Assembly: GCF_040567655.1 (NCBI RefSeq)
Contig: NZ_JBEXAC010000002.1
Location: 1,116,001-1,180,000, forward strand
Direction: 5' to 3'
Length of the DNA: 64,000 nucleotides
DNA from: Chitinophaga sp. H8
Lineage (GTDB): Bacteria; Bacteroidota; Bacteroidia; Chitinophagales; Chitinophagaceae
This document shows positions 52,177 through 61,613 of the stretch, in pieces. The notes under the pieces are model-generated. The model saw only the letters and a list, made by a program, of their open reading frames with translations, did not search any database and was not told where the DNA came from. A program made the position numbers and the translations under genes. The first letter of the stretch is position 1. Each line of letters begins with the position of its first letter.

Positions 52177-52581
52177 ATGAGTAGCGTCTACGAAATCAAC
52201 AAAGGAATAAACAAGCCCATAGAGTTTAAGGGGTTAAAGGCACAGTATATAACATACCTAGCTGTTGGTTTGGTGTTTTTGTTGGTGTTGTTTGCGGTGG
52301 GCTACATGGCGGGGGTGCCTGTCATTGTGGTATTGCTTGTAATCGGATTGAGTGGATTCGGGCTAGTGAGTTGGATGTACAAGTTAAGCCATAAATATGG
52401 TACGCATGGCCTAATGAAAAAGGCGGCGTATCGGCAGGTGCCTTCCGCCATTATTTGTAGGTCGAGAAAGGTTTTTTTGGAGGGTTTAGTAAAAGAGGTG
52501 TATGGAAATAGTGAGCATAATCGTCCTGATGTTAGTGGTAGCGGCAATTCAATTGCAGCTAAAAAGCAATCGGAAAAATAG
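52177..52581 (+). CDS. traF: TraF-like conjugal transfer protein (DUF4133)
   Basis: This 134-aa protein reads VYEINKGINKPIEFKGLKAQ, then two adjacent membrane segments (ITYLAVGLVFLLVLFAVGY and VIVVLLVIGLSGFGLVSWMY), then the conserved YGTHGLMKKAAYRQVPSAI. This is DUF4133, the VirB3-like TraF of Bacteroidota systems. Its last 80 bp overlap the traG gene in another frame, a long overlap for this pair. Confidence 0.9.
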   Translation: MSSVYEINKGINKPIEFKGLKAQYITYLAVGLVFLLVLFAVGYMAGVPVIVVLLVIGLSGFGLVSWMYKLSHKYGTHGLMKKAAYRQVPSAIICRSRKVFLEGLVKEVYGNSEHNRPDVSGSGNSIAAKKQSEK

Positions 52582-55036
52582 CCGGGCGCTGGAAAAAATT
52601 CTTCCGATCTACAAAGTAGAACGGGATTGTATCATCTCCAAGCAAGGAGACGTAACAGTCGCGTTCACGCTGGATTTGCCTGAAATTTTTACACTCTCAG
52701 CCGCTGATTATGAGACAATACATCATATTTGGGTTAGAGCTATTAGATTATTGCCGCCAGGGACGGTGATCCATAAGCAAGACTGGTATACCGATGCCGC
52801 ATATCAGTCCAATTTTTCACCGGATCAAAGTTTTTTGCAACGCAGCAGCGAGCGCTTTTTCCATTCACGCCCATATCTGAATCACCAGTGCTACCTGATG
52901 ATTACCCGAAAGGCAGATAATCGCAAACCCGCGAGCTCTGTTTTTTCAAATTTGTTAAGGAGTTCGCTAGTTCCTCAAAACACAATACAGGAACAACCGT
53001 TTCAGGACTTCATGGACAAGGTAAGCCAAGTACAAAGGCTTTTACAAGAGGGTGGATTCATTCGTGCGCACAGATTGACTAGCGAGGACCTTGTTGGGAC
53101 TAACGAAAAGCAGGGGCTTATTGAACGCTATTGCTTCTTGGCTGCCCCTGATCAGCAGCCGGTCGTAAGGGATATTGAGTTTAAGCCGGAATGGAAGGTT
53201 GGCGAAAACTACTGTCAAATGTATTCCTTATCGGATGTTGAGGACCTACCCGGCTTATGCGGTAGCCGTATTACATATGACAAGTACAGCACGGATATTT
53301 CAAAGTTCTCAATTGGTTTTGCTGCCCCCCTTGGTCAATTACTTAATTGTAACCACATATATAACCAGTTTTTGGTGGTGGAGGATTCCCAAAAAACGTT
53401 TAAGAAACTGGAGGCAAAACGGCGGCGGCTGCAATCGCTTTCGGCATACTCTCGTGAAAACGCCATCTCAAAAGACGCGACAAACGCATTTTTGAACGAA
53501 GCCATTAGCCAGCATCGTCTTCCCGTCAAAGCGCACTTTCACGTATTGACCTGGACAAGCCATCCTGAACAACTTAAGGAACTTCGAAACAAAACGTCGG
53601 CGGCTTTGGCTGCAATAGATGCCAACCCACGTCAGGAACAAAGTGGCGCTCCCCAATTGTATTGGGCGGGGCTTCCAGGCAACGGCGCCGACCTACCGCT
53701 GAATGAATGTTTTGACACCTTTGCAGAACAGGGATCATGTTTTTTTACACAAGAAACAAACTACCGCCATAGCCCAAGCACCTTCGGAATCCGATTAGGT
53801 GACCGCCTTACCGGACAACCAATCCATTTCGATCCGTCCGACTACTTCATGTCCACTGGAGTCATCAGCAACAGAAATAAACTATTGATCGGTGGATCAG
53901 GTACCGGGAAAAGCCTATGCATGGCGCATTTTATGCATAGCTACTTCGTCCAGGGTGCACATTGTGTGATCGTCGACGTGGGGCACAGTTATATCGGTCT
54001 CTGCAAACTTGTAAATGGTTATTACTTTACCTATGAACAGAACAACCCATTCCGTTTTAATCCATTTTTTATTGGTGAGGGAGATACCCTTGATACGGAG
54101 AAGAAGGAATCGATTAAAAGTTTGCTGTTAGCACTCTGGAAGAAGGATACTGAAGTATTCACCCGTGCGGAATACGTGGCCTTATCTAACGCCCTTTCCT
54201 TATACTTCGATAAACTCGAAGCAAACAAAGACATCTTCCCGGGATTTAACAGCTTTTATGAGTTTCTGCGCGACGACTACGCTGAGATACTTAGTAAGGA
54301 AAACGTACAATTAAAGGATTTTGACATAAACAACTTTCTTTACGTCTTAAGGCCGTATTACAAGAATGGTGAGTTCGATTTCTTGCTAAATGCTACAGAG
54401 AACCTTTCACTGCTCCAGCAGCCGTTCATAGTGTTCGAGCTGGATAATATAAAAGATCACCCGATACTCTTTCCTGTCGTGACTTTAATCATCATGGAGC
54501 TCTTCGTCTCGAAGATGAGAAAGCTCAAGGGGACACGGAAGGTGATAGTAATTGAAGAGGCATGGAAAGCCATCGCGAAAGCTGGGATGGCAGACTTTAT
54601 CAAGTACTTGTATAAAACTGTGAGGAAGCACTTTGGTGAGGCAATTGTTGTAACGCAAGAGCTGGATGATGTTATCAGCTCGCCCATCATCAAAGAGGCC
54701 ATCATTAACAATGCCGACTGCAAGATCTTAATGGATATGCGTAAGTTTCAGCACAAATTCGCGCAGATTCAAACTGTCCTTGGACTTACGGATAAAGGAC
54801 GAGACATCCTATTTTCCGTAAACAGGGGGAATGACCCGAAACGCCGATACCGGGAAATCTATTTTGATTTGGGGGGCGTTGTACAGCAAGTATTTGCATT
54901 TGAGCCATGCCTGGAGGAATACTATGCGTATACGACGGAAGAAAAAGAAAAAATTAAAGTGCAGCAATACGCAGCCAAATTCAACGGCAATATTGCCCGC
55001 GGTATAACTGCGTTAGTCACTGAGAGTAAGCAGTAG
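52502..55036 (+). CDS. traG: TraG-family conjugation ATPase (VirB4-like)
   Basis: This 844-aa protein begins with a short membrane segment. The conserved N-terminal region has LEKILPIYKVERDCIISKQG. The ATPase domain has Walker A GGSGTGKS (Lys470) and Walker B VIVIEEAWKAI (Glu685, Glu686), followed by the VirB4-type VVTQELDDVISSPIIKEAI. It powers assembly and substrate passage of the transfer channel at the inner membrane. This is the VirB4-like TraG of CTnDOT nomenclature, not the VirD4-type coupling protein of 22-24 kb. It overlaps traF by 80 bp. Confidence 0.95.
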   Translation: MEIVSIIVLMLVVAAIQLQLKSNRKNSRALEKILPIYKVERDCIISKQGDVTVAFTLDLPEIFTLSAADYETIHHIWVRAIRLLPPGTVIHKQDWYTDAAYQSNFSPDQSFLQRSSERFFHSRPYLNHQCYLMITRKADNRKPASSVFSNLLRSSLVPQNTIQEQPFQDFMDKVSQVQRLLQEGGFIRAHRLTSEDLVGTNEKQGLIERYCFLAAPDQQPVVRDIEFKPEWKVGENYCQMYSLSDVEDLPGLCGSRITYDKYSTDISKFSIGFAAPLGQLLNCNHIYNQFLVVEDSQKTFKKLEAKRRRLQSLSAYSRENAISKDATNAFLNEAISQHRLPVKAHFHVLTWTSHPEQLKELRNKTSAALAAIDANPRQEQSGAPQLYWAGLPGNGADLPLNECFDTFAEQGSCFFTQETNYRHSPSTFGIRLGDRLTGQPIHFDPSDYFMSTGVISNRNKLLIGGSGTGKSLCMAHFMHSYFVQGAHCVIVDVGHSYIGLCKLVNGYYFTYEQNNPFRFNPFFIGEGDTLDTEKKESIKSLLLALWKKDTEVFTRAEYVALSNALSLYFDKLEANKDIFPGFNSFYEFLRDDYAEILSKENVQLKDFDINNFLYVLRPYYKNGEFDFLLNATENLSLLQQPFIVFELDNIKDHPILFPVVTLIIMELFVSKMRKLKGTRKVIVIEEAWKAIAKAGMADFIKYLYKTVRKHFGEAIVVTQELDDVISSPIIKEAIINNADCKILMDMRKFQHKFAQIQTVLGLTDKGRDILFSVNRGNDPKRRYREIYFDLGGVVQQVFAFEPCLEEYYAYTTEEKEKIKVQQYAAKFNGNIARGITALVTESKQ

Positions 55037-55087
55037 TTTATATGTATTCCAAATTAAAAGAGTTACATTATATATAAAACAACGCTT

Positions 55088-55456
55088 ATGAAATACACTA
55101 TTCTATTTATTGTGTTTGCCGTATTATCCGCTTGCAGCGGTACCAAGTCGGGAAGAGAAGATATTACCGGTACCTATGTAAATATCGAAACAGACAGTCT
55201 AAGAACTGTATACGACACACTTGACGTCCGAAAAATTCATCCACAAGCCACCGACGCATATGAGATTGTTAAAAGATCGCGTGTTGTATTCAAGAAAGCG
55301 GAGGATGAGCAATTTAGTAAGGCAAATAGAGAGAGGATAAACGCAACATTTGATGCTACAAATAATATACTGCGAACAGAAGATCCAGGTATTGTGTATA
55401 GCGTCGACGGCAACACCCTTGTGCTTGACAAGAGTGTGTATGAAAAGATAAATTAG
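55088..55456 (+). CDS. Small lipoprotein in the tra operon
   Basis: This 122-aa protein has a lipoprotein signal and lipobox VLSAC (Cys16). The mature part has ITGTYVNIETDSLRTVYDTL and VKRSRVVFKKAED, and looks like a small beta domain. I do not know the family. It could be an entry-exclusion or assembly lipoprotein; this is inference from position between the ATPase and VirB5-like genes. Confidence 0.65.
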   Translation: MKYTILFIVFAVLSACSGTKSGREDITGTYVNIETDSLRTVYDTLDVRKIHPQATDAYEIVKRSRVVFKKAEDEQFSKANRERINATFDATNNILRTEDPGIVYSVDGNTLVLDKSVYEKIN

Positions 55457-55535
55457 TAAGAATTGGATAAGATTTAAAGATGGTCAGAGACTGCCAGGGC
55501 AGCGTATGGCCTTAGCTTCCCGTGAGATTTGAAAA

Positions 55536-56222
55536 ATGTGTTATATGAAAAGGAAGAGCTGGATACTAATTTTGTGGGTGGTACTATTTACTACGATCCC
55601 AACTCAAAGGAGCCATGCTGTTGTATGGGTAGCAATCCAAGCCGCTGTCAAAAAGGTTATAAAGGCAATGGACCTAGCGATACAACGTCTCCAAAATCAA
55701 ACAATCAAATTACAAAATGCTCAGAAAGCCATTGAAAATGCAATGGCCAAGTTGAAACTAAAAGAAATCTCAGAATGGAGCGAGAAGCAGCGCAAAATCT
55801 TCCAAACCTATTATGATGAACTATGGCGTGTTCGCGCCGCCATTACCTATTACCGCCGCATAAGGGAAATAACCAATAAGCAGTTTCAGCTCGTCCAGGA
55901 ATATAAAGACGCATTTAAATTGTTTCAGCAAGATAAATTCTTTACACCTGAGCAACTCCTTTATATCTATGATGTCTATTCCGGCATTTTGGAAGAGAGC
56001 GTGAAGAATCTCGATGAAATAGTACTTGTTATCAATTCATTTAAAACACAAATGAGCGACGCCAGTAGGCTCGAGATCATCAATGGCGCCTCAGATCGAA
56101 TTGAAGAGAACCTCTCGCATCTGCGACGGTTTACTGATGAGAATATCATGATGCGCATTGACAAAGCACGCGACCAACAAGAGATACTTTCATTAAAGGC
56201 ATACTATGGCATATCAAACTAA
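55536..56222 (+). CDS. VirB5/TraI-like conjugation protein, copy 1
   Basis: This 228-aa protein has a signal peptide ending SHAVVW and a long coiled-coil-like mature part. The pattern YYRRIREITNKQFQLVQEYKDAFKLF, LLYIYDVYSGILEESVKNLDEI and EENLSHLRRFTDENIMMRID also occurs in the protein at 57315. It is probably a periplasmic or pilus-tip component like VirB5. The frame ends 17 bp inside the next gene. Confidence 0.75.
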   Translation: MCYMKRKSWILILWVVLFTTIPTQRSHAVVWVAIQAAVKKVIKAMDLAIQRLQNQTIKLQNAQKAIENAMAKLKLKEISEWSEKQRKIFQTYYDELWRVRAAITYYRRIREITNKQFQLVQEYKDAFKLFQQDKFFTPEQLLYIYDVYSGILEESVKNLDEIVLVINSFKTQMSDASRLEIINGASDRIEENLSHLRRFTDENIMMRIDKARDQQEILSLKAYYGISN

Positions 56223-56622
56223 AAATATAGATGAGCATATTCGTCAATTATTGGACGAATTGCAAGAGAAAGGGTACCTGGAGAATTTCTCGTTGCGACT
56301 GGGAAGCAAAACTGCTGCATTGGTAGTGACATTGGAGGAATGTTTGAAATTGGTAGCTAGCTACTATAAAGAAACTGGCAGGCAACCACCCATAGGTCTG
56401 AAAACGACCGTGCCGTGCCCAGGCGGCGGAACAGTCCAATGCACTTTCTCCTTACAGTTCAGCGCTGAGAAAGGCTTTCGGGTTCACACAGCGTTATTCA
56501 GCCCCTCTTGGCCGCCTTACAACAGAATGACACAGCAGTTTGATCGTAACGTGGAAGTACCAGATGCTAAGCGTGTATCTAAAATGTTTAAAAACAGCAA
56601 AAGACGTTTTAAACATCCGTAA
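56206..56622 (+). CDS. Hypothetical tra-operon protein
   Basis: This 138-aa protein has no signal peptide. The sequence includes KTTVPCPGGGTVQCTFSLQF and a conserved-looking FSPSWPPYNRMTQQF stretch. I do not recognise the family. It overlaps the VirB5-like gene before it by 17 bp, so it is translationally coupled to it, but it lacks an export signal and may act in the cytoplasm. Confidence 0.6.
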   Translation: MAYQTKNIDEHIRQLLDELQEKGYLENFSLRLGSKTAALVVTLEECLKLVASYYKETGRQPPIGLKTTVPCPGGGTVQCTFSLQFSAEKGFRVHTALFSPSWPPYNRMTQQFDRNVEVPDAKRVSKMFKNSKRRFKHP

Positions 56623-56670
56623 TTCCATAGTTCGAAAGAAATTTATTTGGTAGGATCATAATGGTGAAGT

Positions 56671-57318
56671 ATGAAAATGAAGATGTTGATAGTTGTGGTC
56701 TTTACGTTGGCACTTCAACGTACCGCCCAAGCACAGCTTTTTAAGGAGTGGTTTCGGCAAAAGAAAACGCAGAAGGAATACCTCCTTAAACAGATTGCTG
56801 AGTTGAGGATTTACCTTTCTTATTTACAGAAAGGGTATCAGATTGTTGAATCAGGGATTAACACCGTACGGGACATAAAAAATGGTGAATTTTCCCTGCA
56901 CGATCTCTATTACGCCTCGTTGAAGCGTGTTAACCCCGAAATACGAAAACTGCCACAAGCGGCGTCCGTTGTGGAAAATACTCAATACATCTTTCGGGCA
57001 ACGGACGATCTGATCAAAGTAGTTGAAACAACTGCGCTGCTCAACGAGTCTCAATCGACGCTGATCAATATAGCATGTCCCGCCATAAGAAAAGATGCGG
57101 CGCAGGTAGCTGACGCATTGTTAGCGGTTCTTACCGACAGATCGCTACAACTAACCGATGACGAACGCATCGCCAGGGTGCAGCAAATTTATGAGTATAG
57201 TTTACAGCAGACCGTCCTTGTTAAAGACCTCTGCAGCAATGTATATGCACTCACCTGGGCAACCGAAATGGATAACAGAGAGGCGCAAACAATTAGGAAT
57301 TTTTATGGACTAAAATGA
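56671..57318 (+). CDS. VirB5/TraI-like conjugation protein, copy 2 (diverged)
   Basis: This 215-aa protein has a signal peptide (ending QAQ near residue 22), then a helical mature part: YLSYLQKGYQIVESGINTVRDIKNGEFSLH and a C-terminal LCSNVYALTWATEMDNREAQ. It shares the pattern of repeated long helices and 'GY..V..G...V.DI..G.F.LH' with the copy at 57315. It overlaps the next gene by 4 bp. Confidence 0.7.
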   Translation: MKMKMLIVVVFTLALQRTAQAQLFKEWFRQKKTQKEYLLKQIAELRIYLSYLQKGYQIVESGINTVRDIKNGEFSLHDLYYASLKRVNPEIRKLPQAASVVENTQYIFRATDDLIKVVETTALLNESQSTLINIACPAIRKDAAQVADALLAVLTDRSLQLTDDERIARVQQIYEYSLQQTVLVKDLCSNVYALTWATEMDNREAQTIRNFYGLK

Positions 57319-57329
57319 CAGTGACGGTT

Positions 57330-57962
57330 ATGAAGAAGGTAATTGTGATCTTGATAATGTGGATGGGACTTAGTACGCCGATTCGAGGATATACGCAGGC
57401 GGCTGAGCTCGCCCAGTTGGCACTAAACATTGAAAAACTCAATCAATTCCGGCAGATTCTCCAAAAGATGTACGATGCCTATAAAATTATCAGTGCGGGA
57501 TATGATAAAGTCAAGGATATCACCTCAGGCAACTTTAAACTCCATCAGGTTTTTCTGGATGCGCTTTTCCAGGTTAGTCCTGGAGTGCGGGACTATCCAC
57601 GCATTAAAGACATTGTAAATAATCAAATCGCAATTATTAAGGAGTATAAGGACGCGTTTAGGACGTTTCAGCTCAGCAATGTCTTTGATCAGGGCCAGCT
57701 TGATTACCTCGATGAAGTATACAAACGAATATTCGATGACAGTCTCCGCAATCTAGAGGAACTGGTAATGATAATAACAGCAGGGCAACTACGTATGAAT
57801 GATGCCGAACGTTTGACTGCAATTGACAGAATCCACAATTCCCTGAAAAGCAAACTAGCGTTCCTACGCGAGTTTAACGATGAACACGCTCTGATCGCCA
57901 TTCAGTCTCTGAGAGAAAAAGCGGAGCAAGAGACGATTAAGAAGATATATGAATTGAAGTAG
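57330..57962 (+). CDS. traI: VirB5/TraI-like conjugation protein, copy 3
   Basis: This 210-aa protein starts at ATG 57330 (ATG 57315 is possible). It has a signal peptide and a helical mature part: KMYDAYKIISAGYDKVKDITSGNFKLHQVFLDALFQVSP and VFDQGQLDYLDEVYKRIFDDSLRNLEEL. The arrangement matches TraI/VirB5-like proteins (DUF4141 group) of CTnDOT-like systems. It is the closest of the three to the usual TraI and precedes traJ directly. Confidence 0.8.
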   Translation: MKKVIVILIMWMGLSTPIRGYTQAAELAQLALNIEKLNQFRQILQKMYDAYKIISAGYDKVKDITSGNFKLHQVFLDALFQVSPGVRDYPRIKDIVNNQIAIIKEYKDAFRTFQLSNVFDQGQLDYLDEVYKRIFDDSLRNLEELVMIITAGQLRMNDAERLTAIDRIHNSLKSKLAFLREFNDEHALIAIQSLREKAEQETIKKIYELK

Positions 57963-57991
57963 TTCTGAAGATTTTAAATGTGTGAGTGAAT

Positions 57992-59155
57992 ATGAGGCAG
58001 AAAGTATGGTTTGTGACCGCAATCGCGGCAATATTCCCGAGTGTGGTATTTGGGCAAGGGCTTCCCGAAGATATTCGTGGCCTTCACAGCGTTTTGAACA
58101 GGATCTATGATGAGGTACTGCCAAAATGCGCTGATCTTATTAATGTCGGTCGCGCCATTGCGGGAACGGGTGCGCTAGCTTATATAGCATACCGAGTGTG
58201 GCGCCACATTGCCAATGCAGAGTCCATCGACTTCTTTCCTTTGTTCAGGCCGTTTGTCCTTGCCTTCTGCATTACCATATTTCCACAAGTAATCGGTCTG
58301 ATGAACGGAATCCTAAGGCCCACAGAAACAGAGACAGCCAAATTGGTAGACAACACCAACGAGGCCATCAAGCGCCTACTCGATAAGCGAGAAGAGGAGC
58401 GAAAGGAAACGAAATCTTACAAAATGTTTGGGGTCAACGATGGCGCTGGAAATCGCGCGTTGTGGATGCAGTACACCCACAGTGATATCAAAAGAGAAGG
58501 CCTCTTTGGACGGCTTGGATACAACATCGAGTTTGCCATGAGCAAGGCATACTATAATCTGAAAAACTGGTTTCGAGAGCTCATCTCTTTTTTGTTGCAA
58601 CTGTTGTATGAGGCGGCTGCACTCTGTATTAATACTATCAGAATATTTAAGCTACTCATATTTGCGCTTCTTGGACCCATTGTATTTGGATTAGCAATCT
58701 ACGATGGATTTCAGCATACCCTGACGGTCTACCTTGCCCGCTACGTCAACGTTTACTTGTGGCTGCCCATTGCCAACATTTTAGGCCTACTGCTGGGGAA
58801 GATTCAGGAAGACATGATCAAATTAGATATAGCGCAAATGCAGGAGTTCGGAGACAGTTTTTTTTCGACCAGTGACGTTGGGTATATAATATTTATGATT
58901 ATCGGAATTGTGTGCTACTTCACTGTCCCGAGCATTGCTAACATGATCGTCAACGCCGGAGGCGTGAACATGATTACGAACAGAGTGAACGCGCTCGTCA
59001 GCTTTGGAAAGAGTAGCGCGCTCGCGGTAAGTAGCGGCGCGGTTGGCATGGGGGCAGATGCACTCGGTAACATGAATTTGACCATGAATAAGGGCATGAG
59101 CGGCACAGGCGCGGCTGGTGGCTATTTTAATGACAAACTTTCAGGGAAAAGTTGA
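57992..59155 (+). CDS. traJ: TraJ conjugal transfer membrane protein (VirB6-like)
   Basis: From ATG 57992 (a GTG at 57986 is in frame) the protein is 387 aa with a signal segment and six or more further hydrophobic segments. One segment spans LISFLLQLLYEAAALCIN and another FGLAIYDGFQHTLTVYLARYVNVYLWLPIANILGLL. This topology and the last part GGVNMITNRVNAL match TraJ. It is an inner-membrane part of the channel. The Gly/Ser-rich tail is typical. Confidence 0.9.
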   Translation: MRQKVWFVTAIAAIFPSVVFGQGLPEDIRGLHSVLNRIYDEVLPKCADLINVGRAIAGTGALAYIAYRVWRHIANAESIDFFPLFRPFVLAFCITIFPQVIGLMNGILRPTETETAKLVDNTNEAIKRLLDKREEERKETKSYKMFGVNDGAGNRALWMQYTHSDIKREGLFGRLGYNIEFAMSKAYYNLKNWFRELISFLLQLLYEAAALCINTIRIFKLLIFALLGPIVFGLAIYDGFQHTLTVYLARYVNVYLWLPIANILGLLLGKIQEDMIKLDIAQMQEFGDSFFSTSDVGYIIFMIIGIVCYFTVPSIANMIVNAGGVNMITNRVNALVSFGKSSALAVSSGAVGMGADALGNMNLTMNKGMSGTGAAGGYFNDKLSGKS

Positions 59156-59180
59156 TTGGTAAACACGAGGGGATTGGAAG

Positions 59181-59801
59181 ATGATGGAGCAACTTAAAAA
59201 TATTGATACAGCATTTAAACATATTCGACTTTTCAGTGCAGTTGTAATCGTTGCATGTTGTGTAACATGTATCTATTCAATCTACACCTGCCTTGAAGTT
59301 GTAAATAAAACCCAACAGAAAATCTACCTGATTACTAATGGGAAGGCAATTGAAGCATTTGCGGCCAATAGAAAAGATAATATTCAGGTCGAGGCACGCG
59401 ACCATGTAAAAGTCTTTCATGAGCGGTTTTTTACGTTGTCTCCTGATGAAAAAACAATAGAGAGCAATATGCTCCAGGCCTTGTATTTAGCCGACGCCAG
59501 CGCAAAAACACAATACAATGACCTGAAAGAAAAGGGTTACTACAGAAGCGTAATAAGTGGAAACGTCAGTCAACAGGTTCACTGTGACAGTATAGTGCTG
59601 GATGTGGAAAAGCAACCTATCTATTTCCGGTATTATGGAAAACAGCAGATCATACGCCCGACTGCCATTCTTGTCAGAAACCTGGTCACCGAGGGCTTTT
59701 TGCGTGACCTCAAAGAACGAAGTGATAACAATCCTCACGGCTTTTTGATAGAGCGGTGGGCGACACTATCGAACTATGACTTAGAAACTATAAAGCGATG
59801 A
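59181..59801 (+). CDS. traK: TraK conjugal transfer protein (VirB8-like)
   Basis: This 206-aa protein has a short cytoplasmic start, one membrane segment (about 16-37, FSAVVIVACCVTCIYSIYTC), and a periplasmic domain with VEARDHVKVFHERFFTLSPD and GFLIERWATLSNYDLETIKR, the ends characteristic of TraK. It scaffolds the channel between inner membrane and periplasm. It overlaps the next gene by 4 bp. Confidence 0.92.
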   Translation: MMEQLKNIDTAFKHIRLFSAVVIVACCVTCIYSIYTCLEVVNKTQQKIYLITNGKAIEAFAANRKDNIQVEARDHVKVFHERFFTLSPDEKTIESNMLQALYLADASAKTQYNDLKEKGYYRSVISGNVSQQVHCDSIVLDVEKQPIYFRYYGKQQIIRPTAILVRNLVTEGFLRDLKERSDNNPHGFLIERWATLSNYDLETIKR

Positions 59802-60250
59802 TCAGAATAAACAAAGGCCGCAGGGAAAGAATCCCATTTGTGACGCGCATTGCCCGGACGATTTTGCGAATCCAATATGGATGGGCCGATTTCATGCACA
59901 GCAAAACGATGCAGTGGTCCAGAAAGGAGAAAATTATATTCCTCGTCATTATCACCGGAGTATTTTCTATCATAAATGTTTGTATTCTGCTCGATGTATT
60001 CAGCAATCGGACCAATACGGGAGAAGAAATTCGAAGTAGCCCCATGCCGGTGCTTTTTATGCAACACCATCGCGAATTCCCTCGGCAGGAGGTCATTGAC
60101 ACGCTGGCAATTTATGAGTTCCGCAAAGCAATTGACAGTCTTCGAGCTACACCGGAGGGAAGAAAAGTATACGAGGATTTTGCAAGAGAAAGACCAGGAT
60201 TTCTCGATAGCCTCGCCTATATAGAGCAACATATTCGTCAACCATTCTAA
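59798..60250 (+). CDS. Small tra-operon membrane protein in the TraL position
   Basis: This 150-aa protein has one membrane segment (about 50-68, IIFLVIITGVFSIINVCIL), a basic N-terminus and a mostly helical periplasmic part. Position between traK and traM is that of traL. The sequence does not let me name it with certainty. It overlaps traK by 4 bp and is followed 11 bp later by traM. Confidence 0.65.
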   Translation: MIRINKGRRERIPFVTRIARTILRIQYGWADFMHSKTMQWSRKEKIIFLVIITGVFSIINVCILLDVFSNRTNTGEEIRSSPMPVLFMQHHREFPRQEVIDTLAIYEFRKAIDSLRATPEGRKVYEDFARERPGFLDSLAYIEQHIRQPF

Positions 60251-60260
60251 AATTTTCAAA

Positions 60261-61583
60261 ATGGATAGTGAGAAAGAAAAAGTGAGTCAGCGTAAAACCA
60301 AAATTTTGATTTTGGCCCCATTGGTTATAATTCCATTGCTTGGTGTGCTATTTTATCTGGCATTGGGTGGCAAGAAGCAAGAAAGCAATAAACCCACGGG
60401 TTTAAACCCTAACCTGCCTTCTCCTCTGCTCAATGACAAGCGAATGGATAAGCTGAGCCTTTACCAAGAAGCAGATCTGGATTCAGCAAAAAGAGAAAAT
60501 GCTGATCGGTACGACCCGCTTGCCCAATGGTTCGGCACAGGACATCGGACCGTCGATAGTCAGAAGATGAAGATGTCGGCAGGCAGTGAAAGGTCTTCGC
60601 AGCAGGCAGCAACATCAGGTGGGGGGATTCGCCCCATCGTCTCCTCCCCTGCCCCGGAAGCCAAAGTAGAGACTAAGCTCGCAGAAATCGAAAAACTTTT
60701 GTCAACCACAGGGGGGGACAGTCCAGTAGTTGCCCAGTCTCAGCTACCCGACACATCCGCGGCTGCGGCGATCCGGCAGCTAGAGGAATTGATGGGTCAA
60801 ATGAATCAAGATGGCGCTGCCGCTTACCAAGAGGACGGGGAAATGAAGCAGATGAGTAACATGCTGGAGACAATCCTGGACATCCAGCACCCCTCTCGTG
60901 TAACAGAGCGGATCAAACAGCAGTCGGCCGATAATAAAGGCAAAGTATTTCCTTTAACGACAGCTCCTGAGTCCGCCACGTTGGATCTGATGTCACCTTC
61001 CCCTACAATAAAAGATACAGGGAGAATGGAAATGCTGCTCGCCAAACACGGTATCAAATCACCAGTAGCCACGTCTATCGATGGATTCTATGAACTTGAC
61101 GAACACGAAGGACTTTCGCAAGGCAATACACTTGCCGCAGTGATCCATCAGGACCAGACCATCACTTCCGGTGCCACAGTCAAGCTGCGATTGTTACAGG
61201 ACGCATATATACAAGGCCAACTGTTTCCGAAAGGCAGCTTCGTTTACGGTCCTTGCAATTTAAGTGGGGAACGATTACAAATTGAAATACCCTCCGTCCG
61301 CCTATCGAATAACGCCCTCTTTTCTGTTTCCCTGACCGTGTATGATCTGGACGGACTTCCAGGAATTAGGATACCTGGTAGCATCAAACAAGAAGCCGGT
61401 AAGGAGAGCTCCGAACAAGCAATGCAGGCGCTGAGTCTTGGGAGTCTGGACCCCTCGCTTGGCGCTCAGGCGACTGCCGCGGGTATTGACGCGGCCAAAA
61501 ATTTGTTGAAGCGTAAAATAAAATTAGTCAAGGTGCATCTGAAGGCAGATTATCCAGTCCTGCTTGCCAGCGACCAGCGATGA
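60261..61583 (+). CDS. traM: TraM conjugal transfer protein (VirB10-like)
   Basis: This 440-aa protein has a cytoplasmic start, a membrane segment (about 14-36), a long low-complexity Gln/Ser/Met-rich periplasmic linker (about 60-230), and a C-terminal domain with ITSGATVKLRLLQDAYIQG, FPKGSFVYGPCNLSGERLQI and SVRLSNNALFSVSLTVYDLDG. This fits TraM of CTnDOT-type systems. It bridges inner and outer membrane in the channel. Confidence 0.93.
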   Translation: MDSEKEKVSQRKTKILILAPLVIIPLLGVLFYLALGGKKQESNKPTGLNPNLPSPLLNDKRMDKLSLYQEADLDSAKRENADRYDPLAQWFGTGHRTVDSQKMKMSAGSERSSQQAATSGGGIRPIVSSPAPEAKVETKLAEIEKLLSTTGGDSPVVAQSQLPDTSAAAAIRQLEELMGQMNQDGAAAYQEDGEMKQMSNMLETILDIQHPSRVTERIKQQSADNKGKVFPLTTAPESATLDLMSPSPTIKDTGRMEMLLAKHGIKSPVATSIDGFYELDEHEGLSQGNTLAAVIHQDQTITSGATVKLRLLQDAYIQGQLFPKGSFVYGPCNLSGERLQIEIPSVRLSNNALFSVSLTVYDLDGLPGIRIPGSIKQEAGKESSEQAMQALSLGSLDPSLGAQATAAGIDAAKNLLKRKIKLVKVHLKADYPVLLASDQR

Positions 61584-61613
61584 ACATTCTTTAAATAATA
61601 AAAAAATAATGCT

